From assembly GCA_900549745.1 (NCBI GenBank), contig URPJ01000011.1, positions 11,447 to 75,446 of the forward strand: a DNA stretch of 64,000 nt, given 5' to 3'. Every line of letters begins with the position of its first letter. Within the stretch, counting starts at the first letter, position 1. This DNA is from an uncultured Collinsella sp. GTDB taxonomy: Bacteria; Actinomycetota; Coriobacteriia; Coriobacteriales; Coriobacteriaceae. The notes beneath the pieces are model-generated. The model saw only the letters and a program-made list of their open reading frames with translations, did not search any database and was not told where the DNA came from. The translations under genes and the position numbers were made by a program. Shown piece by piece: positions 1 to 8,770 of the stretch.

Positions 1-346
1 TGACGACGCGGCCGAGCATGGCACGGCTCACGGGGATATCCATAATGCGGCCAGTGGTGCGGCACTCGTCGCCTTCCTTGATGGAGTCGACGGCACCAAA
101 CAGAACGGCGCCGACCTCGTCACGGTCAAGGTTCTGGGCAAGGCCGAAGACGGTCTCACCGGTATCGGAGCTCTTGAACTCCAGAAGCTCGCCTGCCATG
201 GCGCTCTTGAGGCCAGTGACGCGCGCGATGCCGTCGCCTACCTCGTCGACCGTTGAAACCTCATGCGTATCGACCGTCGCGGAGAGGCTCGTGAGCTGCT
301 CCTGCAGTTTCTTGGCGATATCCTGGGCATTGAGGGTTTCGGACAT
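1..346 (-). CDS. atpA: ATP synthase F1 subunit alpha, N-terminal part (runs off the window)
   Basis: This is the first ~115 codons of the catalytic-core alpha subunit of the F1 ATPase, which binds nucleotide non-catalytically and forms the alpha3beta3 ring. The translation starts MSETLNAQDIA and continues through the beta-barrel region (VGDGIARVTGL, then GETVFGLAQNL, then VGAVLFGAV), which is typical of AtpA. The ATG at 346 shares one base with the TAA stop of atpH, and GGAGGTGA lies just upstream, so the two genes are translationally coupled. It is the last ATP synthase gene visible; atpG, atpD and atpC are expected beyond the left edge. Confidence 0.95.
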   Translation of the reverse strand, partial: MSETLNAQDIAKKLQEQLTSLSATVDTHEVSTVDEVGDGIARVTGLKSAMAGELLEFKSSDTGETVFGLAQNLDRDEVGAVLFGAVDSIKEGDECRTTGRIMDIPVSRAMLGRVV

Positions 347-822
347 TAGGCTTCACCTCCGTACGAATTAGCAGAGTTTGCGAGGGTCTCCTGTGCGATG
401 CGCAGCTGCGTCTTGACGGAGATGTCACGACGCTCGCCGCGGGCCTCGAGCACCAGGCCGCCCACGATAGACGGGTCGACCTGCTCGATAAGGAATACCT
501 TGCGGCCGAAGTCCTGCTCGCATTTCTTAGTGATGGTTTGACGCAGCTCGTCGTCGAGCGGGATCGCCGTGGTGACGGTCACGCCCACTACATCCTCGTC
601 TTCCTCGGCAACATACTTAAAGGCAGCTGCCACCTTGGGAAGAAGGTCGAGCTGGTCGCACTTGGACATGGTGTCGAGCACGGCGATGATCTCGGGGCTG
701 GCGGAAGCCAGGCGCTCAATCATCTCGAGGTCCTCGAACACATGGTTCTCGGCCTTAGCGGCTTCCAGAAGGGAGCGCGCGTAAGTCTCGAGCACCTTGT
801 CCTGATAGCGGCTAGTCGGCAT
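346..822 (-). CDS. atpH: ATP synthase F1 subunit delta
   Basis: This encodes a 158-residue protein starting MPTSRYQDKVLETYARSLLE, the delta (OSCP) subunit that clamps the peripheral stalk to the top of F1. The N-terminal helical bundle and the C-terminal signature (DPSIVGGLVLEARGERRDISV, split here as SIVGGLVLEA and RRDISV) are visible. It is slightly shorter than the usual ~175 residues but complete. It overlaps the end of atpF by 11 bases and the start of atpA by one base, so the order F-H-A is tightly coupled. Confidence 0.93.
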   Translation of the reverse strand: MPTSRYQDKVLETYARSLLEAAKAENHVFEDLEMIERLASASPEIIAVLDTMSKCDQLDLLPKVAAAFKYVAEEDEDVVGVTVTTAIPLDDELRQTITKKCEQDFGRKVFLIEQVDPSIVGGLVLEARGERRDISVKTQLRIAQETLANSANSYGGEA

Positions 823-1414
823 TCAGGCTACCTGCTTCCTGGATGTAGCGCTCGATGAGCTTCTTCTGCTCGGTCTCGTCCTCGAGTGCCTCGCCCACGA
901 TCTTGGTGGCGACGGCAACGGACAGGTCGGCGATGGAGCTCGCGGCACCGGCGTAGATGGACTTGCGCTCGTCCTCGACGGTCGTATGGGCCTTGGCGAT
1001 GATCTCCTCGGCCTCCTTGTGAGCAGCCTCGATGATACGGGCGCGCTCGGACTCGGCGTCCTTACGGGCCTCGAGAACGATGTCGGCAGCCTGACGACGG
1101 GCGTCGGTGACGATCGAGTCGGACTCAGCGCGCTTGGCGATAGCCTCCTGCTTGGTCTTCTCGGCCTCGTCGAGGCTCTCCTCGATCTTCTTGCCGCGCT
1201 CCTCCATGGTTTTCATGATGCCCGGCAGGGCGACCTTGGCCAGCACGATCCAGATAATCAGGAAGGCGATAAGCGCCGGGATGAACTCCGCCATCTTAGG
1301 GATGAGGATGTCCGCACCGGCAGCGCCGTCCTCGGCGAACGCGGAAACCGGCATGAGCAGCGCGGCCGCGGACGCGGAGAGTGCGATCGCGCTCTTCTGG
1401 GATGAAAGATTCAT
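812..1414 (-). CDS. atpF: ATP synthase F0 subunit b
   Basis: This is the peripheral-stalk b subunit, 200 residues. The N-terminus (about residues 1-28) looks like a signal sequence ending SAFAEDG, followed by a membrane helix at about 40-65 (ALIAFLIIWIVLAKVALPGI) and then a long charged coiled coil (EERGKKIEESLDEAEKTKQ) that dimerises and reaches F1. An extra hydrophobic leader before the usual single anchor makes it longer than the E. coli protein; cleavable leaders on b subunits are seen in actinobacteria, but cleavage here is an inference. The ATG is preceded by CGGAG at about 8 nt. Confidence 0.93.
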   Translation of the reverse strand: MNLSSQKSAIALSASAAALLMPVSAFAEDGAAGADILIPKMAEFIPALIAFLIIWIVLAKVALPGIMKTMEERGKKIEESLDEAEKTKQEAIAKRAESDSIVTDARRQAADIVLEARKDAESERARIIEAAHKEAEEIIAKAHTTVEDERKSIYAGAASSIADLSVAVATKIVGEALEDETEQKKLIERYIQEAGSLNAD

Positions 1415-1429
1415 ACTTGACGCTCCGTG

Positions 1430-1624
1430 CTATTTAACGATCAGCGCGACAACGAAGCCGATCAGAGCCAGAGCCTCGCCGAAGGCGGAGCCCATGATGA
1501 AGACGGTGAACACGCGGCCCTGGACCTCAGGCTGACGGGCCATAGCACCCGTAGCACCCAGAGCAGACAGGCCGATAGCAAGACCAGCGCCGATAACACC
1601 GAGACCGTAACCGATAACTCCCAC
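1430..1624 (-). CDS. atpE: ATP synthase F0 subunit c (GTG start)
   Basis: This 64-residue hairpin forms the proton-carrying c ring. Helix 1 is glycine/alanine rich (GVIGAGLAIGLSALGATGAMA), the polar loop is RQPE, and helix 2 carries the ion-binding Glu in MGSAFGEALALIGF. The residue after the Glu is Ala and not Ser, and helix 1 lacks the Gln of sodium-type rings, so a proton ring is more likely. The start is GTG at 1624, placed 4 nt after AAAGGAGG. It is at the short end for the family. A 125-nt gap separates it from atpB. Confidence 0.92.
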   Translation of the reverse strand: MGVIGYGLGVIGAGLAIGLSALGATGAMARQPEVQGRVFTVFIMGSAFGEALALIGFVVALIVK

Positions 1625-1749
1625 GATTCCTCCTTTGTCGTGCGTGTCTTATTTCACGCAGGATAACCTTATTTATAACTGCCGGGCTCCATGGGTACGG
1701 GCACCGGCGGTTTAACGAATTGCCTTACCTTTAAGGCGCGAACGGAAGA

Positions 1750-2553
1750 CTACTCCTCCTCCGCGACCTCCTCTGCCTCGGAGACATACACGGCGGTAAG
1801 GACCGTGAAGACGTAAGCCTGGATGGCGCCGACCACAAGCTCAATCGTATAAATCAGGATGAGGATGGCAAGCCAGGCCAGCGAAGGCAGGGCGCCGACG
1901 GCGTGGGCCGCGGAAACCTGCTGAAGCAGCGGCTGCATGAACATGCTCGCCATGATGGCGAACGAGCCCATGACCACGTGTCCTGCGAACATGTTGCAGA
2001 ACAGACGGACGGCAAGCGTGATGAGGCGCAGGAAGGTCGAGAAAAGCTCGACGACCCACACGAGCACGTTCATCGGGAAGCTCACGCCCTGCGGGGCGAG
2101 GCTCTTAATGTAGCCGATCACGCCGTGAGCCTTGCATCCGTAGTAGATGAAGTACACGAAGGCGAAAATGGCGAGTGCGGCGGTGGAGCCGATTGCGCCG
2201 GTGCCGGGCTTCATTCCCGGGATCAGGCCGATCATGTTATTGATCAGGATGAACAGGAAAAGCGAGCACAGGAACGGGAAGTGCTTCTTCCAGTTCTCAC
2301 CCACGACACCCTTGCCGATATCGTTCTCGACGTACTCGATGATGTACTCGAAACCGTTGACGAAGAAGCCCTTGGGAACCAGGGTCTGCTTCTTCTTGAA
2401 CACGGCCAGGACGATCAGGAGCACGATCGTGGAGACGATCAGCCAAAACGAGTACTGCGTGATGCCGCAGCTCAGATCGCCCACGACAGGGGTGGAGCTG
2501 AACTCGCTGACCAGATGATTAATCTCATCAGGCAGCTTTTCAAAAATATCCAC
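1750..2553 (-). CDS. atpB: ATP synthase F0 subunit a
   Basis: This 267-residue multi-pass membrane protein is subunit a, which forms the two half-channels for protons next to the c ring. The key Arg is in the helix LRLITLAVRLFCNMFAGHVV, and the other conserved polar helix reads IYTIELVVGAIQAYVFTVL. About five to six membrane segments are visible. It ends in an acidic tail (EAEEVAEEE). The start at 2553 lies only a few bases after the stop of the upstream gene, with AAAGG inside that gene's end. Confidence 0.95.
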   Translation of the reverse strand: MDIFEKLPDEINHLVSEFSSTPVVGDLSCGITQYSFWLIVSTIVLLIVLAVFKKKQTLVPKGFFVNGFEYIIEYVENDIGKGVVGENWKKHFPFLCSLFLFILINNMIGLIPGMKPGTGAIGSTAALAIFAFVYFIYYGCKAHGVIGYIKSLAPQGVSFPMNVLVWVVELFSTFLRLITLAVRLFCNMFAGHVVMGSFAIMASMFMQPLLQQVSAAHAVGALPSLAWLAILILIYTIELVVGAIQAYVFTVLTAVYVSEAEEVAEEE

Positions 2554-2556
2554 GAC

Positions 2557-2868
2557 TTACCTTTCGACCTCATGAGGATCTCGCAGCGCCTTGGCGACGC
2601 GAACCGCGCAGGCGGCCATAAAGGCCACGAAGCCGATCGCCTCGCCCAGGAGGAACATGCGAAATGCCTCTCCGAACAACACAAACACAACCAAGGTAAA
2701 GACAAGCAACGCGATTGCCGAGACCGCGAGACTCACCATACCCTTGAGCATGTCCGCATTCTGCTTATCGTCAAGAACCGGCTTGAGCGTAAAGACAAAG
2801 GGAAGGAAGGCAATCGCGCCCGCGATGGCACCTGCAACGATAGCGAGCAGATCGGCTATCTGAAACAC
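2557..2868 (-). CDS. AtpI-like membrane protein at the head of the ATP synthase operon
   Basis: This is a small protein of ~103 residues with about four hydrophobic segments (for example LLAIVAGAIAGAIAFLPFVF and FRMFLLGEAIGFVAFMAACA). Its place as first gene of the atp operon, directly before atpB, and its size and topology match the AtpI/uncI group that helps c-ring assembly, but sequence similarity could not be tested. Two GTG codons could start it: 2868 has GAGG six bases upstream and is preferred; 2880 has AAGGA only two bases upstream. Confidence 0.6.
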   Translation of the reverse strand: MFQIADLLAIVAGAIAGAIAFLPFVFTLKPVLDDKQNADMLKGMVSLAVSAIALLVFTLVVFVLFGEAFRMFLLGEAIGFVAFMAACAVRVAKALRDPHEVER

Positions 2869-2930
2869 TGGCGTCCTCACTTTCCTTTTTTATCGCCTCA
2901 CAGGACAGTTCCCGCCAAACATTGGTGACT

Positions 2931-2958
2931 ATTGTACGAGCCAATCGCTAAAGTACAA
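2931..2958 (-). promoter_or_regulatory. Probable atp operon promoter
   Basis: On the minus strand TTGTAC (2953-2958) and TACAAT (2931-2936, 5 of 6 to consensus) are separated by 16 nt. Transcription would start about 60 nt before the first atp gene. Confidence 0.5.
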
Positions 2959-3074
2959 CCGAAAAAGCATCGGTTAATACGCACCTGTTCGTTTTCTTAA
3001 GACCTTCTTTATGCCGCAGGTACGGTAATACGTTTTTCTCGAACCCTGCAGGGCAAAACGTCCGTTAACAGGAG

Positions 3075-3112
3075 TGCGCGCGGTCGTCTTTTGCTCGCCC
3101 GCGCGCACCATT
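3075..3112 (-). terminator. GC-rich hairpin downstream of upp
   Basis: The arms GTGCGCGCGG and CCGCGCGCAC face each other around a 15-nt loop, about 40 bases after the upp stop codon. There is no clear T run, so the terminator role is tentative. Confidence 0.35.
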
Positions 3113-3150
3113 TCTTCGTATTTTCGACGTTAGCCGGTATGGCCCAGAGA

Positions 3151-3798
3151 TTACAGCGTGCCGTAGATGCGGTCGCCGGCGTCGCCCAGGCCGGGAACGA
3201 TGTAGGCAGCTTCGTTGAGATGGTCGTCGATGGCGCAGGTATAGATATGCACATCGGGGTCCTTCTCAGTCAGCGACTTGAGGCCCTCGGGGGCCGCGAC
3301 GATGCACAGCATGCGGATGTCCTTGACACCGCGCTCGCGCAGGTAGCTGATGGCCATCTCGGCCGAACCGCCCGTGGCGAGCATGGGGTCGACGACCAGG
3401 CAGATGCGCTGGTCGATATCCTTGGGCATCTTGCAGTAATACTCATGCGGCTCGTGGGTAACCTCGTCGCGCTCCATACCGATGTGGCCCACGCGAGCGG
3501 AGGGTACCAAGTCGAGGATGCCATCGACCATGCCAAGGCCCGCACGCAGAATGGGAACGATGGCGAGCTTTTTGCCGGCGAGCTGCTTAAACGTTGCGGT
3601 GGTGATGGGGGTCTCGACTTCGACGTCTTCCATGGGCAGGTCGCGCATGGCCTCGTAGCCGTCAAAAAGTGCGAGTTCGCGCACGAGCTGGCGGAACTGG
3701 TTGGTGCCGGTGCTCTTGTCGCGCAGGATCGACAGCTTATGCTGGACGAGCGGATGGTCGACAAGCGTCACGCGGGACGCATCGTAGGTAACGGTCAT
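3151..3798 (-). CDS. upp: Uracil phosphoribosyltransferase
   Basis: This enzyme salvages uracil by joining it to PRPP to make UMP. The 215-residue protein starts MTVTYDASRVTLVDHPLVQH and has the uracil-specific loop PILRAGLGMVDG, the PRPP-binding loop VVDPMLATGGSA, and the C-terminal PGLGDAGDRIYGT that contacts the base. Length and all motifs fit the family. The start at 3798 was chosen because GAAAGGGG lies about 10 nt upstream; an in-frame upstream ATG would add 16 residues unlike the family. Single gene between glpK and the atp operon, same strand. Confidence 0.96.
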   Translation of the reverse strand: MTVTYDASRVTLVDHPLVQHKLSILRDKSTGTNQFRQLVRELALFDGYEAMRDLPMEDVEVETPITTATFKQLAGKKLAIVPILRAGLGMVDGILDLVPSARVGHIGMERDEVTHEPHEYYCKMPKDIDQRICLVVDPMLATGGSAEMAISYLRERGVKDIRMLCIVAAPEGLKSLTEKDPDVHIYTCAIDDHLNEAAYIVPGLGDAGDRIYGTL

Positions 3799-3921
3799 GG
3801 GTTGATTGCCCCTTTCGTTGCGGCCGCAAAACGACCTTGCTGACATGGCGCACAGCGATGTTGCCGCCGCCCGCCATGCATAAGTTTAGCGGTTTGTTGT
3901 ATCGAGTGCCCCGTCGCAGCC

Positions 3922-5463
3922 CTACTGAGCGGTGCTGAGCGAACGCTTGACCGCATCGTGCCAACCGTCCAGGTTGCGCTCGCGACGCTCAACGGACATA
4001 TGGGGATGGAACGTCTTGACGATCTGGGCGTTTTGCTCCAGCTCCTCCAGATCCTCCCAATACCCAACCGCAAGGCCCGCCAGATACGCGGCGCCAATTG
4101 CCGTAGTCTCCACCGACTCGCATTGCAATACAGGGATATCCAGCAAGTCTGCCTGGAACTGCATGATGAACTCGTTGCGCGAGGCGCCGCCATCGACGGA
4201 CAGGCGCTCGATCGAAAGACCCACGTCCTGCTCCATGGCACGCAGCACGTCATAGCTCTGATAGGCCATGGACTCGCAAGCGGCACGCACGATGGTCGCG
4301 CGACTCGAGGCGCCGGTCAGACCGCACACGATACCGCGGGCATGCGGGTCCCACCAGGGAGCACCCAAACCTGCAAAGGCGGGAACGAAGTAGCAGCCCT
4401 CGTTGTCGCTAATCGAAGCGGCGAGTTGTGCCGACTCGCTCACGCTCGAGATGATGCCCATGTTGTTGCGAAGCCAGTTCATCGTTGAACCGGCGGCAAA
4501 AATAGAGCCCTCGAGCGCATAGCTGACTTTGCCGTCCGCAGCGATACCGATGGTGGAGACCAGGCCATTCTTGGATTCGACGATCTCGTCACCGGTGTTC
4601 ATGAGCATAAAGCAGCCCGTGCCATAGGTGTTTTTGGTCTGGCCGGGATAGAAGCAGCAGTGGCCGAACAGCGATGCCTGCTGGTCGCCCGCCACGCCCA
4701 TGATGGGCGGCATGTTGGTCATGATGTCGCTCGCGACGCGGCCGTAGTCGCCCGAGCTCCAGCGAACCTCGGGCATCATGGAACGTGGAACGTCAAAGAG
4801 CGCCAGCAGGTCGTCGTCCCAATCGAGCGTATGGATATTAAAGAGTGCCGTGCGGCTGGCATTGGTGTAGTCGGTGGCAAAGACCTGGCCGCCGGTGAGG
4901 TTGTAGATGAGCCAGGTGTCGATGGTGCCAAACATGAGGTCGCCCGCCGCCGCGCTCTCGCGTGCGCCGTCGACGTTGTCGAGAATCCACTGCACCTTGG
5001 AGGCCGAGAAATACGGGTCAAGCGTAAGTCCCGTGCGGGAGCGCACCAGCTCCTCGCAACCCTGTTCAACCAACGCGTCGATCGCCGGCGCGGTACGACG
5101 GCACTGCCATACGATGGCGTTATAGATGGGCTGGCCGCTCACGCGGTCCCAGACCACCGTGGTCTCGCGCTGGTTGGAGATGCCGATGGCGGCGATGCGA
5201 TCGGAATGGATGCCGCTCTTAAACTGAACCTCCATCATCACGCCGATCTGGCTGGCAAGCACCTCCGTGGGATCCTGCTCCACCCAGCCGGGGCGCGGGA
5301 AGCTGGTTTTGACGCTACGACGCGCCTGGGCAACGATGCAGCCGTATTCGTCGACAATGGCCGCGAGTACCGAGGTAGTGCCGCAGTCGAGCGCCATGAT
5401 GTAGGAACCGCCAAAGTTAAACGAGGCATCTTCCATGCCCAGGCTGCCCAGATTCAACGACAT
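3922..5463 (-). CDS. glpK: Glycerol kinase
   Basis: This FGGY-family kinase phosphorylates glycerol to glycerol-3-phosphate. The 513-residue protein has the N-terminal phosphate-binding segment MALDCGTTSVLAAIVDE, the glycerol-contacting stretch FPRPGWVEQDP, SNQRETTVVWDR, and the C-terminal ADP-binding region SVDGGASRNEFIMQFQAD. An N-terminal extension of about 20 residues precedes the usual start. It lies 13 bases downstream of tsaC, so the two are probably co-transcribed although functionally unrelated; no glpF or glpO is nearby. Confidence 0.95.
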   Translation of the reverse strand: MSLNLGSLGMEDASFNFGGSYIMALDCGTTSVLAAIVDEYGCIVAQARRSVKTSFPRPGWVEQDPTEVLASQIGVMMEVQFKSGIHSDRIAAIGISNQRETTVVWDRVSGQPIYNAIVWQCRRTAPAIDALVEQGCEELVRSRTGLTLDPYFSASKVQWILDNVDGARESAAAGDLMFGTIDTWLIYNLTGGQVFATDYTNASRTALFNIHTLDWDDDLLALFDVPRSMMPEVRWSSGDYGRVASDIMTNMPPIMGVAGDQQASLFGHCCFYPGQTKNTYGTGCFMLMNTGDEIVESKNGLVSTIGIAADGKVSYALEGSIFAAGSTMNWLRNNMGIISSVSESAQLAASISDNEGCYFVPAFAGLGAPWWDPHARGIVCGLTGASSRATIVRAACESMAYQSYDVLRAMEQDVGLSIERLSVDGGASRNEFIMQFQADLLDIPVLQCESVETTAIGAAYLAGLAVGYWEDLEELEQNAQIVKTFHPHMSVERRERNLDGWHDAVKRSLSTAQ

Positions 5464-5476
5464 CGCTTACACCCTT

Positions 5477-6220
5477 CTATTGCATCGGGTCGGACAGGAC
5501 CCGCTCGATCTCTGATGCGGGAAGTGCGCCTTGGCGCAGGATCTGGAGCCCGCCGTGCTGGAACGACACGATGGTCGAGGCGTAGCGACACGGGGTCTCA
5601 CCGGCGTCGACGGCAACATCGACCCCCTCCAGGATGCGGCCCTCGACGGCGGCAAAGCTTGCCGGCGAAGGCGCGCCGTGCGTGTTGGCGCTCGTGCAGG
5701 CAAGGGGACTGCCGCAGGCGCGGATGAGCGCTTGGACCACGGGAGAGGCCGAAGCGCGCAGGGCCACGGTGTCGTCGGCAGCGCGCATAAAGGTCGGCAC
5801 GCAGGGGGCTGCCTTGACCACGATAGTCAGGGCTCCCGGCCAGCATCGTCGCGCGAGTGCGCGGGCATCTTCCGGGATATCCACGCCATAGCGGTCGAGT
5901 GCTTCGACGCCATCGACCAGCCAAGCGACGGTTTGCGTGAGCTCACGTTGCTTGAGAGTGAAGATACGGCGATAGCCGGTGCCGAGCGCAGGAACTGCGG
6001 CGCCATTGACGGCAGCCTGCGGATCGCGCGGCCACGATGGGAATTCGCTTGTATCTTGGGGCACGGCGCCCGAGAAGGCGTTGACTGCCACGGCGACACC
6101 GTAGACGGTCTCGGTCGGAATCAAGGCCAGGCCGCCGCGGCCGAGCACCTCGGCCGTGCGCTCGACGGCAAGCCGATGCGGCTCGCGCGTTCCCTCGTAT
6201 ACCCGATAGACCGTCTGCAT
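5477..6220 (-). CDS. tsaC: L-threonylcarbamoyladenylate synthase (YrdC/Sua5 family)
   Basis: This enzyme makes threonylcarbamoyl-AMP from threonine, bicarbonate and ATP for the t6A37 modification of ANN-decoding tRNAs. The 247-residue protein has the YrdC signature LALIPTETVYGVAV near the N-terminus, RCWPGALTIVVKA in the middle and SPLACTSANTHGAPSP toward the end. It has no C-terminal Sua5 domain of full size. An insertion around residues 45-80 separates the first motif from the IFTLKQRE segment that corresponds to the usual KxRP element. Confidence 0.88.
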   Translation of the reverse strand: MQTVYRVYEGTREPHRLAVERTAEVLGRGGLALIPTETVYGVAVAVNAFSGAVPQDTSEFPSWPRDPQAAVNGAAVPALGTGYRRIFTLKQRELTQTVAWLVDGVEALDRYGVDIPEDARALARRCWPGALTIVVKAAPCVPTFMRAADDTVALRASASPVVQALIRACGSPLACTSANTHGAPSPASFAAVEGRILEGVDVAVDAGETPCRYASTIVSFQHGGLQILRQGALPASEIERVLSDPMQ

Positions 6221-6368
6221 GTGTATGCCAGCCCCTTACGCTCCGGTGCAAGTTTGTTTACTGTGGGGCATTCTCGCACGAAACATTCAACCTATTTGCC
6301 CAGAGCGCATGTTGGTTTGGTGAGCGGCTCTAGTAGTCGGTGAAAGTGAGGGGGTTAATTGAAGATTT

Positions 6369-6671
6369 TTAGCGCGCAAGCGTAACGGTACGATCGGGAA
6401 ACTCGATGCTTGCAACCAGTTTTCCGCCGAGGCTCTCTGCGTACCTGCTCAGCGTGTCGAGCCTCATCGAACCCAACTCCCCACGCTCGAGCTCGGATAC
6501 ACGTTTTTGAGAAACGCCCATCGACTGGGCGACCGACGCCTGTGTTAGATCTTTTAACCTGCGAATCTGAGCAAGCTTATAGGCTTCGATACGATCGCGA
6601 GTCCTCTCCTGCTCGGCGGTAATGGAGTCGCGTGTTATCCCGCGAGATTCCATATACTCATGCAGTTCCAT
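6369..6671 (-). CDS. HigA-type antitoxin, XRE helix-turn-helix
   Basis: This 100-residue protein has a Cro/C1 helix-turn-helix at about residues 40-75 (LTQASVAQSMGVSQKRVSELERG) and a short C-terminal strand. It is encoded directly after, and overlapping by 14 bases, a HigB/Gp49-like toxin gene, the usual toxin-first order of HigBA modules. It is expected to bind the palindrome upstream of the toxin gene and repress the pair. No other mobile genes flank the module. Confidence 0.8.
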   Translation of the reverse strand: MELHEYMESRGITRDSITAEQERTRDRIEAYKLAQIRRLKDLTQASVAQSMGVSQKRVSELERGELGSMRLDTLSRYAESLGGKLVASIEFPDRTVTLAR

Positions 6672-7053
6672 CTCGATCGAGCCTCCTTACGTGGCGACGG
6701 TATATTTGCTCGGCCCTTGGAATGTTGATCGCATACCAACCGTTCCATTTTGCCCTTGACGATCCCGCTCGCGACTTATCACCCGCCAATAGCAATACCG
6801 CCTGGCGCTTGGGGTCAAAGGCGAAGAGGATGCGAATCACCTGCCCACCACACGACGTCACTCTCAGCTCCTTTAAATGATGAAGCTTCGAGCCCTTTAC
6901 GCGGTCAACCAGCGGACGACCAAGGCTGGGACCTTCCTTCTCGAGCACCAAAAGGTCTGCATAAATCTGCTTCAGCGTAGCTTCATCCTGCTCATCAAGC
7001 CAAGGTTCAATGTAATCAAGCACGATACGGTACCGATGCAGCTGATTTGACAT
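6658..7053 (-). CDS. HigB / RelE-superfamily toxin (Gp49-like)
   Basis: This 131-residue protein resembles the phage Gp49-like HigB group of mRNA interferases that cut translated mRNA on the ribosome. The core LHHLKELRVTSCGGQVIRILFAFDPKRQAVLLLAGDK (read as LKELRV, IRILFAFDP and VLLLAGDKS) matches the family's strand pattern, with Lys/Arg residues as likely catalytic groups. The ATG follows AAGGAGAAAGGT. Activity is inferred from family and partner gene. Confidence 0.78.
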   Translation of the reverse strand: MSNQLHRYRIVLDYIEPWLDEQDEATLKQIYADLLVLEKEGPSLGRPLVDRVKGSKLHHLKELRVTSCGGQVIRILFAFDPKRQAVLLLAGDKSRAGSSRAKWNGWYAINIPRAEQIYRRHVRRLDRDGTA

Positions 7054-7062
7054 ACCTTTCTC

Positions 7063-7077
7063 CTTCTATAGTAGAAG
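7063..7077. promoter_or_regulatory. Perfect palindrome, likely HigA operator
   Basis: CTTCTA, a 3-nt spacer and TAGAAG form a perfect 6-bp inverted repeat that overlaps the -10 box of the toxin-antitoxin promoter, 10 bases upstream of the toxin start. The position is what one expects for autorepression by HigA. Confidence 0.6.
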
Positions 7078-7095
7078 TTTTACGGTATATTGCAA
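7068..7095 (-). promoter_or_regulatory. Probable higBA promoter
   Basis: On the minus strand TTGCAA (7090-7095) and TACTAT (7068-7073) are 16 nt apart; the -10 box is embedded in the operator palindrome. Confidence 0.5.
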
Positions 7096-7128
7096 GGACA
7101 AACTTGCGCAAATGTCTATTTATTCAGC

Positions 7129-8394
7129 TTAAATACGCTGTTTGGGCTCGGTGACGATGGCTCGAACGATGCGGGGACGATCGGTGAGGTCGTGGACGAT
7201 ACGCACGTCCGAAAGGCCTGCCTGGCGACAGAGCTCGGCCGCGGCATCGAGGGCGCCCTCGTAGAGCTCGCAGGCAAACAGGCCGCCGGCGCGCAGCATG
7301 TAAGGCGCCGCATTGAGCAGGCGGCGGAAGATGTCCAGGCCGTCGGCACCGCCCTCGAGCGCCAAGTCGGGCTCAAAGTCCTTGACCTCGTGCGGCAGCG
7401 AGCGCATGACGCCGGTCGGGATGTAGGGCGGGTTGGAAACGAGCACGTCGAAGGTGCCCCACTCTTCGCGGGGAATGGAGCTCACCAGGTTGGTGAGACT
7501 AAAGGCAACCTCATCTGCCGTGAGGCCGAGCGCGTCGCGGTTTTTGGTGGCCAGATCGATGGCGCGCGGCTCGATATCGGTGGCGGTGCAGGTAACGTGG
7601 CCGCGGCGCTCCCAGGCAAGGGAGAGCGAGATGCAACCCGTGCCGCAGCCGACCTCGAGAACGCGGGCGATACGGGGCTCGGCTGGGGCAGGCGCAGCGG
7701 CATCCTGAGCCGAAGCCGTCTCCTGGCCGGCACCCTCGATGGCGATGCCGTATTCGTCGAGCTCGGGCTCGGGGGTTTCCATGGCCTCTGCTTCTGCCGC
7801 TTCGGCTTCTGCTGCCTGCGCGGCGGCTTCCTCGGCCTCGCGGTCGGCCAGTTCCTCGGCATAGGCACGGCTGCCCAGTACATCGCCGCCTAGCGCCGCC
7901 TCATCGGCAGCCGTCAGGTTAGCGGCACGGCGCTCGGCGGTCGCCCGTTCGTCTGCCAGCGCGGCCTCGGCCTTGCGTGCCTCCTCGACCTCATCGTTCC
8001 AAGGCAGCTCAACACGCTGACGGGCAGCAGCCTCGGGGCTCAGCACCTCGGCATCCAGATAATTGAGGACTTCCTCGACGAGCATCTCGGTCTCGGGGCG
8101 CGGAATGAGCACACCGGGGGCGCACGCGACGTCGATCATGCGAAACTGCGTGCTGCCCGTGATGTATTGCAGCGGCTCGCCCTTAGCGCGGCGGACAACG
8201 GCCGCATGCATGGTCTCGAGCTGGGCCGCGTTAAGCGTCTCGTCCATACGCATATATAGGTCAATGCGCGCCAGGCCCGTGGCGGCGCACAGCAGCCACT
8301 CGGCAGAAAGACGGGGGTGCTCCTCGCCGCGCTCGGCCAGGTACTCCTTGGTCCACTCGAGACAACGCTTGATGGTCCAGATCTCGTTTGCCAT
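7129..8394 (-). CDS. prmC: Release factor glutamine methyltransferase PrmC (HemK) with a long acidic insertion
   Basis: PrmC methylates the Gln of the GGQ motif of peptide release factors. The N-terminal helical domain (about 1-95), the IPRPETEMLVEEVL segment, the SAM-binding VLEVGCGTGC (about 245-254) and the catalytic NPPY motif (SNPPYIPTG) are all present. Between residues ~118 and ~241 lies an insertion of about 120 residues, rich in Ala and Glu, that is not part of the usual ~280-residue enzyme. The start at 8394 has GGGAGGG upstream; an upstream in-frame ATG gives a poor leader. It follows prfA, its substrate's gene, in the same direction, 648 bases downstream. Confidence 0.92.
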   Translation of the reverse strand: MANEIWTIKRCLEWTKEYLAERGEEHPRLSAEWLLCAATGLARIDLYMRMDETLNAAQLETMHAAVVRRAKGEPLQYITGSTQFRMIDVACAPGVLIPRPETEMLVEEVLNYLDAEVLSPEAAARQRVELPWNDEVEEARKAEAALADERATAERRAANLTAADEAALGGDVLGSRAYAEELADREAEEAAAQAAEAEAAEAEAMETPEPELDEYGIAIEGAGQETASAQDAAAPAPAEPRIARVLEVGCGTGCISLSLAWERRGHVTCTATDIEPRAIDLATKNRDALGLTADEVAFSLTNLVSSIPREEWGTFDVLVSNPPYIPTGVMRSLPHEVKDFEPDLALEGGADGLDIFRRLLNAAPYMLRAGGLFACELYEGALDAAAELCRQAGLSDVRIVHDLTDRPRIVRAIVTEPKQRI

Positions 8395-8770
8395 GGGGCC
8401 CTCCCCTCTTAAGCGCCGGACGGCGCGCGAATGTCGGAGCAGATTGTACGCGAGGCCAGCGCATGGCAAGGGGCGATTGAAGGCGATTATCGAGAATCAG
8501 CCCAGAATTTTGCTTGGAACCTGCCTAAAATGTTCATTCGTCGACGTCTAAATCTGCATTCGTCAAGCTTTTGGCAAGGTTGCCCAAAACTGACCAATAT
8601 CTAACCAAGAACTTGCCACATCGCTTGACGCACGACCCATCAAAAATCGCCCCGCGACTTCTTGGACGATTTTTTGAGCATTATTTTGGTAATCGACCGA
8701 CGCTTTAAGCAGGTAAATGGCCCATAGGCTACCAAGTCAGCCCAAATAAACCAACATAGCAATTTCCCAA

